Origin: Membranipora membranacea
Taxonomy: Eukaryota; Bryozoa; Gymnolaemata; Cheilostomatida; Membraniporidae
Length of the DNA: 64,000 nt
Direction of reading: 5' to 3'
NCBI GenBank assembly: GCA_914767715.1
Contig: OU612066.1
Span: 16,251,001 to 16,315,000, forward strand
Shown: in pieces, positions 13,101-21,786 of the stretch
Position numbering within the stretch: the stretch's first letter is position 1
Layout of the letters: every line of letters starts with the position of its first letter
Notes under the pieces: generated by a model
What the model was told of the DNA's origin: nothing
The model's database searches: none
Seen by the model: the letters and a program-made list of their open reading frames with translations, nothing else
Program-made: the position numbers and the translations under genes

Positions 13101-16100
13101 CAGTATCATTGTAACCCAGTGCCCTCTCAGCACCTTCGAAAGATAGACATATCCATTACTAGCAGGCAGCAAAGGCAGTGCATGCAGGCAAACAAAATTG
13201 GGGTAAAACATAGCATAGCCTAATAATGCAAGAGATTGGCCTTAGCCTAGCTCAACTAAGTTTAAGTAATTTCTATTTATCTAAACCAAGTTCTCTCAAA
13301 CTCTTCTCCTTGACAAACAGATAAAAAAAACTGAGCAATGTAGATTGAAATGGTCGCCGCCAACTAGGTAGTATTAATATATTTATCAACATACAAACAA
13401 CTCACTCTCAATCCTCTGATTTGAGGTTTATCCGAACTCCACACACAATTGTCAATATATCTGCAATAAAAATTAGTATGAGTATACAACACAAATAGGT
13501 CTTTATGGCCAATGCCAATCCCAATCTTATCCTTTCAGTCAAACAATACTGCTCAAGTCTCAAGATCAACTGGATACTGTATCTTTGCTGCAACGAGCTT
13601 GATTTCTGTACTGAGACTAAGCAAAGAAAATGTTTACTTACATGTACCAGTCGGTGCTTCCTGAGTAGAACTTATTGGCTTTTTTTTTCTTTTTTTGGGG
13701 TCAAAATGAGTCCTTCATCTAAAAGCAAAATAATTTTGTGTTATCAATTGGTGAAATGTCGGGTACTAATTCTGAAGTCGCATTTTCACTCTTTCTAAAA
13801 TTAACAACACAAGTGGCAGCTTATAATGTAACTATGGGTTAACAACGGATAGGATCCATGATATTCATCTTGGGCAGGAACCATCTCAAAATTGAAACCT
13901 TGGTGGCCAATAACTGTCAACAGATGTTAGTTGATATTGCAGATACCTAAAAAAATAACGTATAGCTGCTCATAGATGGTTGGAGTTGTCATCCCCTTTT
14001 CCGTGACATTGCAACTCCAAAACGATGTCAATTAAGTAGACCTGGCTGATAATGATGACTTCTTCCTGTGACGCCAGCTACCAAACTGGGCTACTTTATT
14101 GTATTGTCAAAATCAGTGAGGGCAAATCATTTTATCAGATGTTTTGGGAAGAGGCTGACTTGAATTTCATTATAATATTATATCTATTCTGAGTCAGATT
14201 CATCTGGTGGGCCCGCTACTATGATTATTCTTTGATCGGTCTCTAGGTTGGTAATGTATTTTATCTCATGAATAAATCTTAAATTGTGACTCACCAAAAG
14301 CAGTCTTTGGATCTAATGTTGGTAGTTGTCATCATGCCTTCCATTGTTATCATTTGTACCATCGCTCTCTTCTCCATCACCATCATCTTTAAAATATTAC
14401 AATTGAATTATTTTTTCAGTCCAAGGATTTCACTGGGCACAAAATTGTTATTTTGAGGACCCTAACAAACCGCTGGTCATTTTTACTGTATTGCCAATTG
14501 TATTGACAAGGGGTTTGAGTGCAACAAATCTATGATGGTGTTCATTTTAGGATACATTTTAATATATATATTACAGTATAAAGCGGAAAATAGGGTGAAT
14601 CAAGGTGTGAAGAAACTGTTTTTTTTACCAATTTACTGCGTCTATTCCCGCCAGCCGGATAATATTGGCAATTCATTATTAGGGCCCTGTTTTGATTATT
14701 AAAGTTGACAAAAGCCTGGTCTTCAGTCAGGGGTTCAATAAAAATAATTAAATCTTATTGGTCAAATCCAATGCTCTCTGGGGGCAGAGGACAAATTGTA
14801 TCCGAACTGGGCTGGCCTCTACAATGACAATACTTTGACCAGATTGTTTACCAAACTTTGAACTACTAAGAGTAAAGGCTTTGACACAAAGCTCAAATCA
14901 AGGCTAAATATCTGAATACAAGGTGTGAAGACTGGGATTTTTGATGTGAAGAAGGTAAAGCTTATAAATGGCATAGTATGGTTACGGTAATGGTCCCATC
15001 CTGACAATCCCAGGGAGGGTAGGCTACTCCCATAAAATTATCCACTAGGCTAATGTTTGTGAATGACATTGACAATCACTCTGAATACATGGGCGACTGA
15101 AGAGAAAAAGTGATGCAATTTCCACTTACCTTGAGAAAAAGACCAAAAAAACATAAAACCAGAGGTATGTAACAAATATCTTGCTATAAAGGATAATTTG
15201 GCTGAATATTTGTGTGCGACCAGGTGGTGTGACCTGGACATCATTGCATGAGCATTGCACTTCATTTGTTGAAACCTCTTTTTAAGCCTTTAAGAATATG
15301 ATTGGGATTGTAGGCACTCTCTGAAGTTCTAGAACTGGAACTCAATCCCTAAGTTGGCATTAGCTTTTTTAACATGCCGGGATTTACTTGTCCTCCAATT
15401 ATATATACATCCAATATATGTTGCATTAGATTAGATATTTCTAAATATCTCTCACATTGATCATGAGACGAAACCATACCAATAGAACCACAACAATGAC
15501 CCTTGCGTCTTGGCCTACAACTAACCCAACATATATATCTTCCTTAATACCTTGATTAGAGCGACACGAGCAAACCATTGACAAAAAACCATGTTTTCCA
15601 ACTTAAAACATGTCCATTCACAGACAGCAGGTCACTGACAGTTGATTTGATGAGTTGCAGCCTTGTGTGTATCTGGTTCCCTGATAACACTAGTGACATA
15701 GGCCTATGAACAGCTTAGTAGATACTTCATTAACACACAGTTGACACCACAATATGTAGTAGTAACTGTGCAAAATCAATCTGAGGTAGGCCTACTACTA
15801 TACTATGCAAGTTGCTAATCAATATTATATCAAGGACTCCTTGATCATATACTTACTCATACTGAGTTTGAAAGGTTATCATTTGAGTACATATAACTGA
15901 TGGAATAGTCTGCAAACTTTGTCCATCACGCTCTAATGTTGTACCAAACCAGAGAGTTATAGCCTTACCATACTCAGTGATGAATGGTATGAGGATACAG
16001 GTGTCATTTACAATAAAACTCCATCAGCAACAACACAACAAATTACATTGCTCGGTTTAAATCATATTTTGGTGGAGGAGTAGTAGAGCAGAGATTAGTA

Positions 16101-17890
16101 TGACCTCTGTGATTGGTCTTATTTTGAAAGTAAGACCAATCACAGAGGCCATATCAAGACAGTGATAGCCCGCACATGCATAAAGACAGACCCAAAAATA
16201 TTTCTGGAAATCTTTAATCTCTTAATGCGCATTAGCGAGTTAGCGAGTTAGCATGTTAACTAATGCGCATTAGCGACTTAGCGAGTTAGCATGTTAGCTA
16301 ATGCGCATTAATAAAGGTGCTATGGGCCGCCATAGTATTAGTGATCTGATTCATGCCATAGTTTTTTATTGCAAGCATTTACACAGTTACATCCTGCTTT
16401 ACTGTCCTTTGACCCTTTGTGGTAATGCCTTGTTTTTTGCTATCGCTATCCTTTGTGTGGTCTCTAGTTCACAAAACCGCACAGGACTAAAAATAACTGT
16501 TATCAGGTCAACCTGGGGCCACTTTCAAGCCCGGCAGCAACCAAGTCAGTTGAAAAGGTCTGCTGCTGATTTTATTTCTACAGAACATCATATCCAATAT
16601 ATTATACATCTTTCTATGCGTATTAAGCAAACGATTAACATGTAGTTCAGCAATAGCATCACGGATTTATGTTTATGCGGAGCATGGCTCTACTCATTCA
16701 GTAAGTTTATTCATGCGATTTTGTTTATCTTGTCATTTAATTTTCTGTGTTTCTTATTATCAGTATTCCGATGGCATTGTATTATGGCTTTATATTATAT
16801 TTCCTTCCTGTTGTCATTGATCATGAGGATTGTTATGTCCATTTTAATTTTGCTTCACAATTCATGTTTTTAATTAACGTATGTTCTTCAACAGGTGAAG
16901 CCACGTTCCAGTATACTCTATCACTATCTAGTACCGCATTATTTAGGCTATGGGAGGGCAAATATTTTGTAAGTTTAATTATACAACTATTCTTACTTTC
17001 ACAGGTTACAGTTTTTCAATATGTGTCCACTTGATTGCCAAGGAATCTATCGGCAACATAATTTAAAGTCAACTTAAACATTTTTGTTACTATTAATTAA
17101 CAGAGAAACACCCATACTAAGTTTTCATAATTTGTAATATGCATTTTTATGTCACAGGGTACAAACTTCTAACAATAAAGATAACCGTTGCCGAACCATC
17201 TCTCATCCCCTATCGAACATGCTAAACTAGTACAATAGAGCCTACTGAAAAATTGTATCTTGGCCATAGATCAGTAGGCTCACAAAGCGTTGATTGAAGA
17301 TATGGCTAGTAGAAGCAATAAACTATGACATATATAAGTATCTTACTTACACTGGGCTGTGATGGTTTGAGTATTTTATTGTGACTGTCATGCATACATC
17401 ACCCTCATCATCTGGTTGAGAGAACTTACCTTCTCATGAGGAGTACAGAATTTTTTTGAACAGATTACGCAGTAAATCTGAGCCAGTCTTCTCCTATCAT
17501 CTTTTCTCATACAAACATCACAGCAGAGAAACTTGTCTAGTGGAGCACCTGCTGATGGGATGTCATCTAAACATTCATCAAACACAGTTCTGAAATAGAA
17601 TTCAGATGAAATGTAGAAGACAGTATCCATTTGTGCTTCTACCATAATGGACTTTTGTTGCGCCATCAGATGACCGATATATTCCAGGTATGAAGTTGCA
17701 ATACAAGGTGTTTTATTAAAAGTTACCTGCACATCGGACATTTGAGGATCTTTGTGACCTCAGAGTCTTTGGTCAGACACGTAACACAGTAGATGTGGCC
17801 TGGATTACAAGGTAATCTCTTTAGCTCGTCATTCTCGAAGCATAAACTACATTCAAGAAACACCTCTTCTTTAGCATCTGATTCTGCCAT
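1148..17890 (-). CDS. Gene 1: TRIM-like RING/B-box/coiled-coil/beta-propeller protein
   Basis: Eight coding exons on the minus strand: 17727-17890 (RING), 17430-17589 (B-box 1), 4609-4792 (B-box 2), 4089-4285 and 3285-3455 (coiled coil), 2855-2966 (linker), 1799-2524 (propeller), 1148-1284 (last). They total 1851 nt, a predicted 616 aa with no internal stop. The RING is C3HC4: Cys14, Cys17, Cys28, His32, Cys35, Cys38, Cys51, Cys54. B-box 1 uses Cys78/81/95/98/103 and His106; B-box 2 has Cys137-x2-His140 and Cys149/152/157/160. Residues ~170-290 are heptad-like and rich in Glu, Lys and Leu. The C-terminal ~285 residues repeat short strand motifs such as VYVYDLEGKLKRSW and TKIWILDVDTG, as in NHL-type propellers. 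The last exon ends YQLISG, the type shared with gene 5. The B-box 1 / B-box 2 intron is 12.6 kb because of a composite transposon; in genes 2-5 it is about 0.3-0.55 kb. E3 ubiquitin ligase activity is inferred from the family. The start is the ATG at 17890, 10 nt after a conserved acceptor. Confidence 0.85.
4945..5055 (+). repeat. Left terminal inverted repeat of unit 1
   Basis: It opens with ATGGCGGCCCGTAGCACC, followed by three tandem ~35-bp modules, each starting AATGCGCATTA and containing CATGCTAA and CGCTAA. Its reverse complement is found at 10540-10650. The repeated AATGCGCA cores could be transposase-binding sites (inference). Confidence 0.8.
5616..5763. mobile_element. Nested hairpin MITE in unit 1
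   Basis: Inverted repeats begin GGTCTACTCCAAAACCTGGG at 5616 and return in reverse ending at 5725. A second, interleaved inverted pair (about 5651-5694 with 5719-5763) carries CAAATAACACAGGTTGG. The same terminal 20-mer bounds an independent hairpin at 27168-27280, which marks a MITE family. Unit 2 has the same hairpin near 11310-11462. Confidence 0.65.
5862..6060 (+). repeat. 16-bp minisatellite in unit 1
   Basis: About twelve tandem copies of AATGCGCAGTTYTAAG. The last copies drift to AATGCGCATTTCTAGC. The AATGCGCA core is the same octamer that heads each module of the terminal repeats. Confidence 0.9.
7723..10340 (-). CDS. Candidate spliced gene inside unit 1, function unknown
   Basis: Five minus-strand open segments have good splice sites and compatible phases: 10174-~10340 (donor GTAAGT), 9453-9598 (GTAAGT), 8606-8713 (GTGAGT), 7953-8030 (GTAAGT) and 7723-7777. 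The first contains FITEYGKAITLWFGTTLERD, the third is acidic (DDGDGEESDGTNDNN), and the fourth carries a basic, NLS-like PKKRKKKP. Read literally the chain gives ~180 aa and stops in the last segment. One more A in the homopolymer of the fourth exon would instead open a frame with YIDNCVWSSDKPQIRGLR. I see no 5' start and recognise no transposase signature. It may be the decayed gene of the element, a captured host fragment, or chance open frames. Confidence 0.3.
10421..10465. promoter_or_regulatory. CCAAT-bearing perfect hairpin
   Basis: 18-bp perfect arms CCTCTGTGATTGGTCTTA / TAAGACCAATCACAGAGG around a 9-nt loop, giving an inverted CCAAT box on each strand. It lies just upstream of the candidate minus-strand exons of unit 1; the copy in unit 2 is at about 16103-16147. 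A promoter role is inference. Confidence 0.35.
10540..10760. repeat. Back-to-back TIRs at the unit 1/unit 2 junction
   Basis: The right TIR of unit 1 (to 10650) directly abuts the left TIR of unit 2 (from 10651), giving a large near-palindrome centred on GGGCCGCCATAGGCCCG. No host DNA and no target-site duplication lies between the units, so the two did not insert independently. Confidence 0.8.
11310..11462. mobile_element. Nested hairpin MITE in unit 2
   Basis: Copy of the 5616-5763 hairpin at the matching place in unit 2. It was therefore present before the two units were duplicated. Confidence 0.6.
11542..11745 (+). repeat. 16-bp minisatellite in unit 2
   Basis: Same AATGCGCAGTTYTAAG array as in unit 1, at the equivalent place, with a slightly different order of C and T variants. 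Confidence 0.9.
13440..16021 (-). pseudogene. Unit 2 copy of the candidate spliced gene, disrupted
   Basis: The same five segments are present in unit 2. The acidic exon has a 16-bp deletion near 14327 that shifts the frame into a stop, and the following exon has a 1-base homopolymer deletion near 13690. If the unit 1 chain is a gene, this copy is dead. Confidence 0.3.
16223..16333 (-). repeat. Right terminal inverted repeat of unit 2
   Basis: Contains the AATGCGCATTAGCGAGTTAG modules in inverse orientation to the left ends and finishes GGGCCGCCAT immediately before the right AGTATTAGT target duplicate. Confidence 0.8.
16343..17240. other. Extra ~0.9-kb intronic segment, origin unknown
   Basis: Gene 3's equivalent intron runs directly from the sequence matched at ~4920 to that matched at ~17246 (TTGGCCATAGA). 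The 0.9 kb right of the composite transposon is therefore also extra DNA in gene 1. I find no coding motif in it. It may be an older insertion into which the composite later landed. Confidence 0.4.
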
Positions 17891-17900
17891 TGTCACGACT

Positions 17901-19916
17901 CTAAAATAGGCAAAATTCCTCAGGTGAACATTATCTTAACTTAAACTGTGTTGATCATTACTGGCTTACAGGTGAGAGTTTCACCTATAAGAATTTCATG
18001 TCTAATATCCATCTATAATCCATCCAGATATTGTTAAACAGTCATTTTATGTAGTTTAATGGTAAAGCACAACCACATTGCTTACAACCACTACTGCGGA
18101 TGTGGGGTGGTAAAATTAATTGCTGTCTTCCAATTCTGTTGTGGGAGTTACATCCAGATGCAGGCTGATGTTAAAGTAGAATACCATATAAATAGATTAG
18201 ATGGGTGGATACCATGGTGGAGATATTTTGTGAGCGAGTATGATATAAGAAAGGCAGTCCATGCAAGCCCCCGTGCGGAATTCACCCCTATAACTGATTT
18301 ATATATGTTTGAGAACATCTTAACAAACTATCTAGACAGGCAGTCCTATCAACAGAGCTGTCTCGAAATAAATATATTTCAATTTAAAGCCTAATCCACC
18401 ACTGGCCCTTGAGTCTTGTAAGTATGTTCTGTGCTGGAGTTTAATATAAACCTCCATGGATCACCAAACAAGGTAAGATGTCAACCTTGGCGAGTTGCGC
18501 AAGTTTTGATAATCAAGAGAAGAGTTTAGCAATTATAACTGACAGTTGATGGACTCAGTATATGAGTACCCCTTCATAATGAGAAGGTCAGCACCTGTCT
18601 CAGCTCCATTTAGTTAACTTACTTACTTGATACTTGACGAGTAATCGCTTCTTGGTGAAGGTTCCAGCAATGTTTCAGGTTCCTCTATCGGTAATCAGTC
18701 CGTGTCATAAATCGTATAACCAGATTTTCACCATTTGCTGGAAACTTAACCTGCCACAGGAGGATCTACAAGTATCAAAGAGTCATAACAAAGATTATTC
18801 CACAATTTAGCGATGGAGACAAAGAAGCTCTTTTTGTGGAGGTCAGTGCTGCAGTGAGGTATTAGGTACTGCTGCTTGTGCCTTCTAGTACTGCCAGTAT
18901 GTGGGTGAAGGTTGATGTAATCTCCCATGTCAGTCTCTACTTCACCAAAGTGGATGGCTCGGAAGAGTCCAACTCTTCGCTGTTCTCTCCCGGTACTTAG
19001 ATCTTTCCATTTCAGTTGTCCTATCAGCTGCGAGGTGCTAGTTGTGTGGTCTGACTGCGGAACATTGTAAACAATGCGCGTGGAGAGGCGAGCACGTCCG
19101 CCAGTTCTTTTAGCAAGCAAGGGCTTATGTCATCAGGTCCTGTTGCTTTGTATGGATTTAGTTGCTGAAGTTGTGTTTTAACTCTGTCAGTATTAATGGT
19201 GATTTGTGGCATGTCGCTTGATAGTAGTGGATTGCCTAGTTCTGGTGTTGATGTAGTGATTGGAATTGTCTATTTAGTACCTCTACTTTCTGGGTCGGAT
19301 CTGTTATCAGGTTTTCTCCATCACGCAGTATTCCTATCCCGCAAGTGTCTGCGCTTCTGTGTTTGAGGTATGACCAAAACTTTGAGTCTTGCTGACATGA
19401 CCTTGGTTTTCCTCATCCATAGTCTGTAAGTTGACTTTCTATATAGAGGCGATGTTCTTAGAAGCACGATGATGTAGATGTTTGGTTTAGTAGGAAATCA
19501 AGATGTTGTACGTAGGACAGCGCCAACTTAGATTTCTCACATATGATTTGCAATGTAATGTCAAACTTGTTTAACAGATGTATTGGTTAGCCAATGTGTT
19601 GGCTCTGTTTGATTCATTCTCCACCCAGCCAACCAGATTCAAAACATTGAATAGATATGTTGTACCTAATTCGGTATTTCTAAGGTACAGTAGGATATGT
19701 TTGCTATAGCCTCCCTCCCTTGCCTTACTTTATAAGTTATTATAATTATTGATAGCACTACTAGCCAGGCCACTAACTTTCAGGAAGTAATATCAGTGAT
19801 TCAGTAAAGTATAAAGCAATTGAACTACAATAAGATACCAGGAGGAGTCACATAGTAAACTTTATCACATATATGATTGCTGAGTGATCTCCTTTATTCA
19901 ATTGGTCTTTACTTAC
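17901..19916 (-). other. Gene 1 presumed 5'-leader intron
   Basis: Runs from a GTAAGT donor (exon edge 19917) to the acceptor just upstream of the gene 1 ATG (exon edge 17900). Genes 2 and 3 have matching donor and acceptor sites, which suggests a noncoding first exon. Apart from the CR1-like LINE fragment listed separately, I see nothing else coding in it. Confidence 0.4.
18746..19430 (-). mobile_element. CR1/jockey-like LINE remnant, internally deleted
   Basis: Minus-strand translation gives, in order, a pre-RT segment with ILRDGENLITDPTQKVEVLN, the RT start LNPYKATGPDDISPCLLKEL, then, without the catalytic core, the typical C-terminal tail with QYLIPHCSTDLHKKSFF and LWNNL. The palm motifs, including YADD, are missing, and the frame changes at the joint near 19080. 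It is a dead LINE copy lying in the presumed 5'-leader intron of gene 1. Confidence 0.75.
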
Positions 19917-19998
19917 ACTGGTTCAATCTTATTTCGATTCCACCAGTGAACAAGTCTGTTTGGGTCAGATTTGTTGTCACAACAAAAGTTATCACAAT

Positions 19999-20115
19999 GC
20001 AGTTTCACTTCATGAATGTCACATCCTGTATTCAATGCGCAAGCGTTGATAATATTGTTAGTATGAGTTGGGTCCCTACATCTAGAGGGAGAGCAACTTG
20101 TGAGGGGAAAAAACC
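19999..20115 (-). promoter_or_regulatory. Conserved upstream module of gene 1 (IRF/ETS/TGCGCA motifs)
   Basis: On the minus strand the block reads GAAGTGAAAC (20002-20011, IRF/ISRE-like), ACAGGATGT (ETS-like) and TTGCGCATTG, followed by a CCCTCT-containing stretch. The same block, in the same order, lies upstream of genes 2, 3 and 4. It is about 2.1 kb before the gene 1 ATG and ~80 bp from the presumed exon 1 donor at 19917. Confidence 0.45.
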
Positions 20116-20284
20116 ATCATTGCAATTATTTAGTAGCCTTATATAGTAAATGAACGTTGACGTTGAGTTCATTGCTAAAAAAGGCCACTTTATTTTTTCT
20201 GTGTTCACATTCAATAGCCTGTCATAAAGCTTTGATATCCGGTTATTTTCTCAATACACAATCATATAATAAACTCATCACTAG

Positions 20285-21130
20285 ACAGCTGACGTTCAGT
20301 AGAAAATGCTCATGAAGAGGCTGTCATTCTAAGACCTACAATAGTGCTCCGGCCATGTTTGCCAAGTATTCTAAAATCAAAAGTGGGAGACTTCAGTTTA
20401 TAGCAATACTGCACCGCTTCACGGGTGCAAATCATCCGAGCAATCCACCCGGGGGTTTTGGGGCGGTGTGCCCGATTGACAATTGTACAGCCATAAGGTC
20501 TCAAAGTGGTTCTTGAGGAATGGTATATGCTGTGTCAAGGGGCGCTTGTTCTTGATGAGACCAGAGTACTGCAGATCAAATCAATAAATATAGACTCTTG
20601 CCACAAAAAAAACTGACTGCCCATACCATGAACATTTTCAATATAATGCTTAATATTTTTCTACACTCCAAGTCCAAAAATCTTGGGAGGGAAGGGGGCG
20701 GTGCGATAGGGGCGGCATGTTGAGCATAAAAATCATGATCTGTAATAGTATGATTGATATTAGCCTGTCTTGACAAAGCTTGTCAAGACAGGCTAGATTG
20801 ATATATGGTCAGAAAGAGACATTTACACAGGTTTTTAAACAGAAGCCAGTGGGAAATGTTTTCTAAATATTCCCCTTCGATATATATCTTTGTGGGTACG
20901 CAGTTCCCACCAATTCCCAACATGTGCTATCAGCCAAAAATGTGACAATTGTCAACTATGACTATAAAGTTACTATTAGGGTTGCCTTTTCTTGTACAAA
21001 AAGAAGACAACGCGTTAATAATTATCCCTCTAAAAATCACTTTTCTGAGAAAGACGTTGTATTTTTGTAGGTATTTATAAATTAAATAAAGAATTCATCA
21101 TCAGCATCATTGCTCTCTGACGGTGAGTCA
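20285..21130. repeat. Intergenic block, copy a
   Basis: Diverged member of a three-copy spacer family (others at 28935-29840 and 39918-40810). Landmarks are CAGCTGACGTTCAG, TGGTATATGCTGTGTC and GGGAAATGTTTTCTAA. This copy has extra sequence around 20690-20820 with the palindrome listed separately. Confidence 0.6.
20762..20794. repeat. Short palindrome AGCCTGTCTTGACAA
   Basis: 15-bp perfect arms around AGC. The right arm, TGTCAAGACAGGCT, recurs singly at 27832, 36271 and 46327, suggesting the end of a short repeat family. Confidence 0.5.
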
Positions 21131-21294
21131 AAAGTTAATGTTTTCTGAATTGAGCCACAATAAATCTCATGGACAAAAATAATTCAAAGAATAAAGATAC
21201 AAATAATGCAGAGTAAATAACAAAAATAATGATCTGTGAAGGTGAATAAGACAAAACTACAGGGCTGTAAATCTAAGAGTATTCAGGGTAGTAT

Positions 21295-21560
21295 CCAGGA
21301 GTCGGGAGTGGTCTGACGGTTAAGGGTATGGACTTGTGATCTTATGATTTGGCACTGGCAAGCCATTCATCCTAGCCAGATCTGTTCGGATCAGGACCAT
21401 AAATACAGGTCTACTGTGTGCTTGCATGCAGTATAAAGATCCCCCTCTGCCTCTTCAGAAAAAGAGTAGCCGGCAACGGCGGGCAAGGGTATCGAAAGAA
21501 AAATAAGCTGAAATTTCATCTCACCCGCATCACCCAAGAAAAGCTCAAACGTTAATATGA
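21295..21560 (+). mobile_element. tRNA-derived SINE-like sequence
   Basis: GTGGTCTGACGGTTAAGG followed by TATGGACTTGTGATCTTATG resembles the D-arm (A box) and anticodon arm of a tRNA-Ser/Leu head. A clear B box is not visible, so the copy is degraded or rearranged. The downstream body up to about 21560 has no coding content. Confidence 0.4.
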
Positions 21561-21786
21561 GTGACACCTTACAATGGGCCAAAAAAGATGTGAATTGAGG
21601 TATGACAGTGGGTTTTTTCTGCCTGTCTGTCAAGGGAAAAATATCATTCAGTGAAAGTGAAGTGAAAATTAACATAGAGAATTAAATACGATTCAAAAGC
21701 ACAGTTAGAAAAAATTGTATAGCTAGACCTTAGATTACAGTCAGAGCTGATGGAGGGAAACAGGAACAGAGGGGATCATAAGTCAC

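Larger units (their letters stand above)
10651..16333 (-). mobile_element. TIR element, unit 2 (5.7 kb)
   Basis: Collinear with unit 1 throughout. The left tip is truncated: after GGGCCGCCAT of unit 1 it begins AGGCCCGTAG, lacking about five bases of the ATGGCGGCCCGTAG end. Compared with unit 1 it has a 16-bp deletion in the acidic candidate exon (near 14327) and one base less in a homopolymer of the next candidate exon (near 13690). One tip substitution is visible at the right end (TGCTATGGGCC for TGCTACGGGCC). Confidence 0.8.
4923..16342. mobile_element. Composite TIR transposon, tandem dimer with 9-bp TSD
   Basis: AGTATTAGT occurs at 4923-4931 and again at 16334-16342 as a 9-bp target-site duplication. 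Between them the DNA starts ATGGCGGCCCG and ends CGGGCCGCCAT apart from one substitution (inverted ends). Inside are two head-to-tail copies of one ~5.7-kb unit, 4945-10650 and 10651-16333, differing by scattered substitutions and small indels. No TSD separates the copies. A 9-bp TSD with long repeat-built TIRs is most like Mutator/MULE-type elements, but I recognise no transposase, so the superfamily is open. It sits in the B-box 1 / B-box 2 intron of gene 1. The corresponding intron of gene 3 lacks it. Confidence 0.85.
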
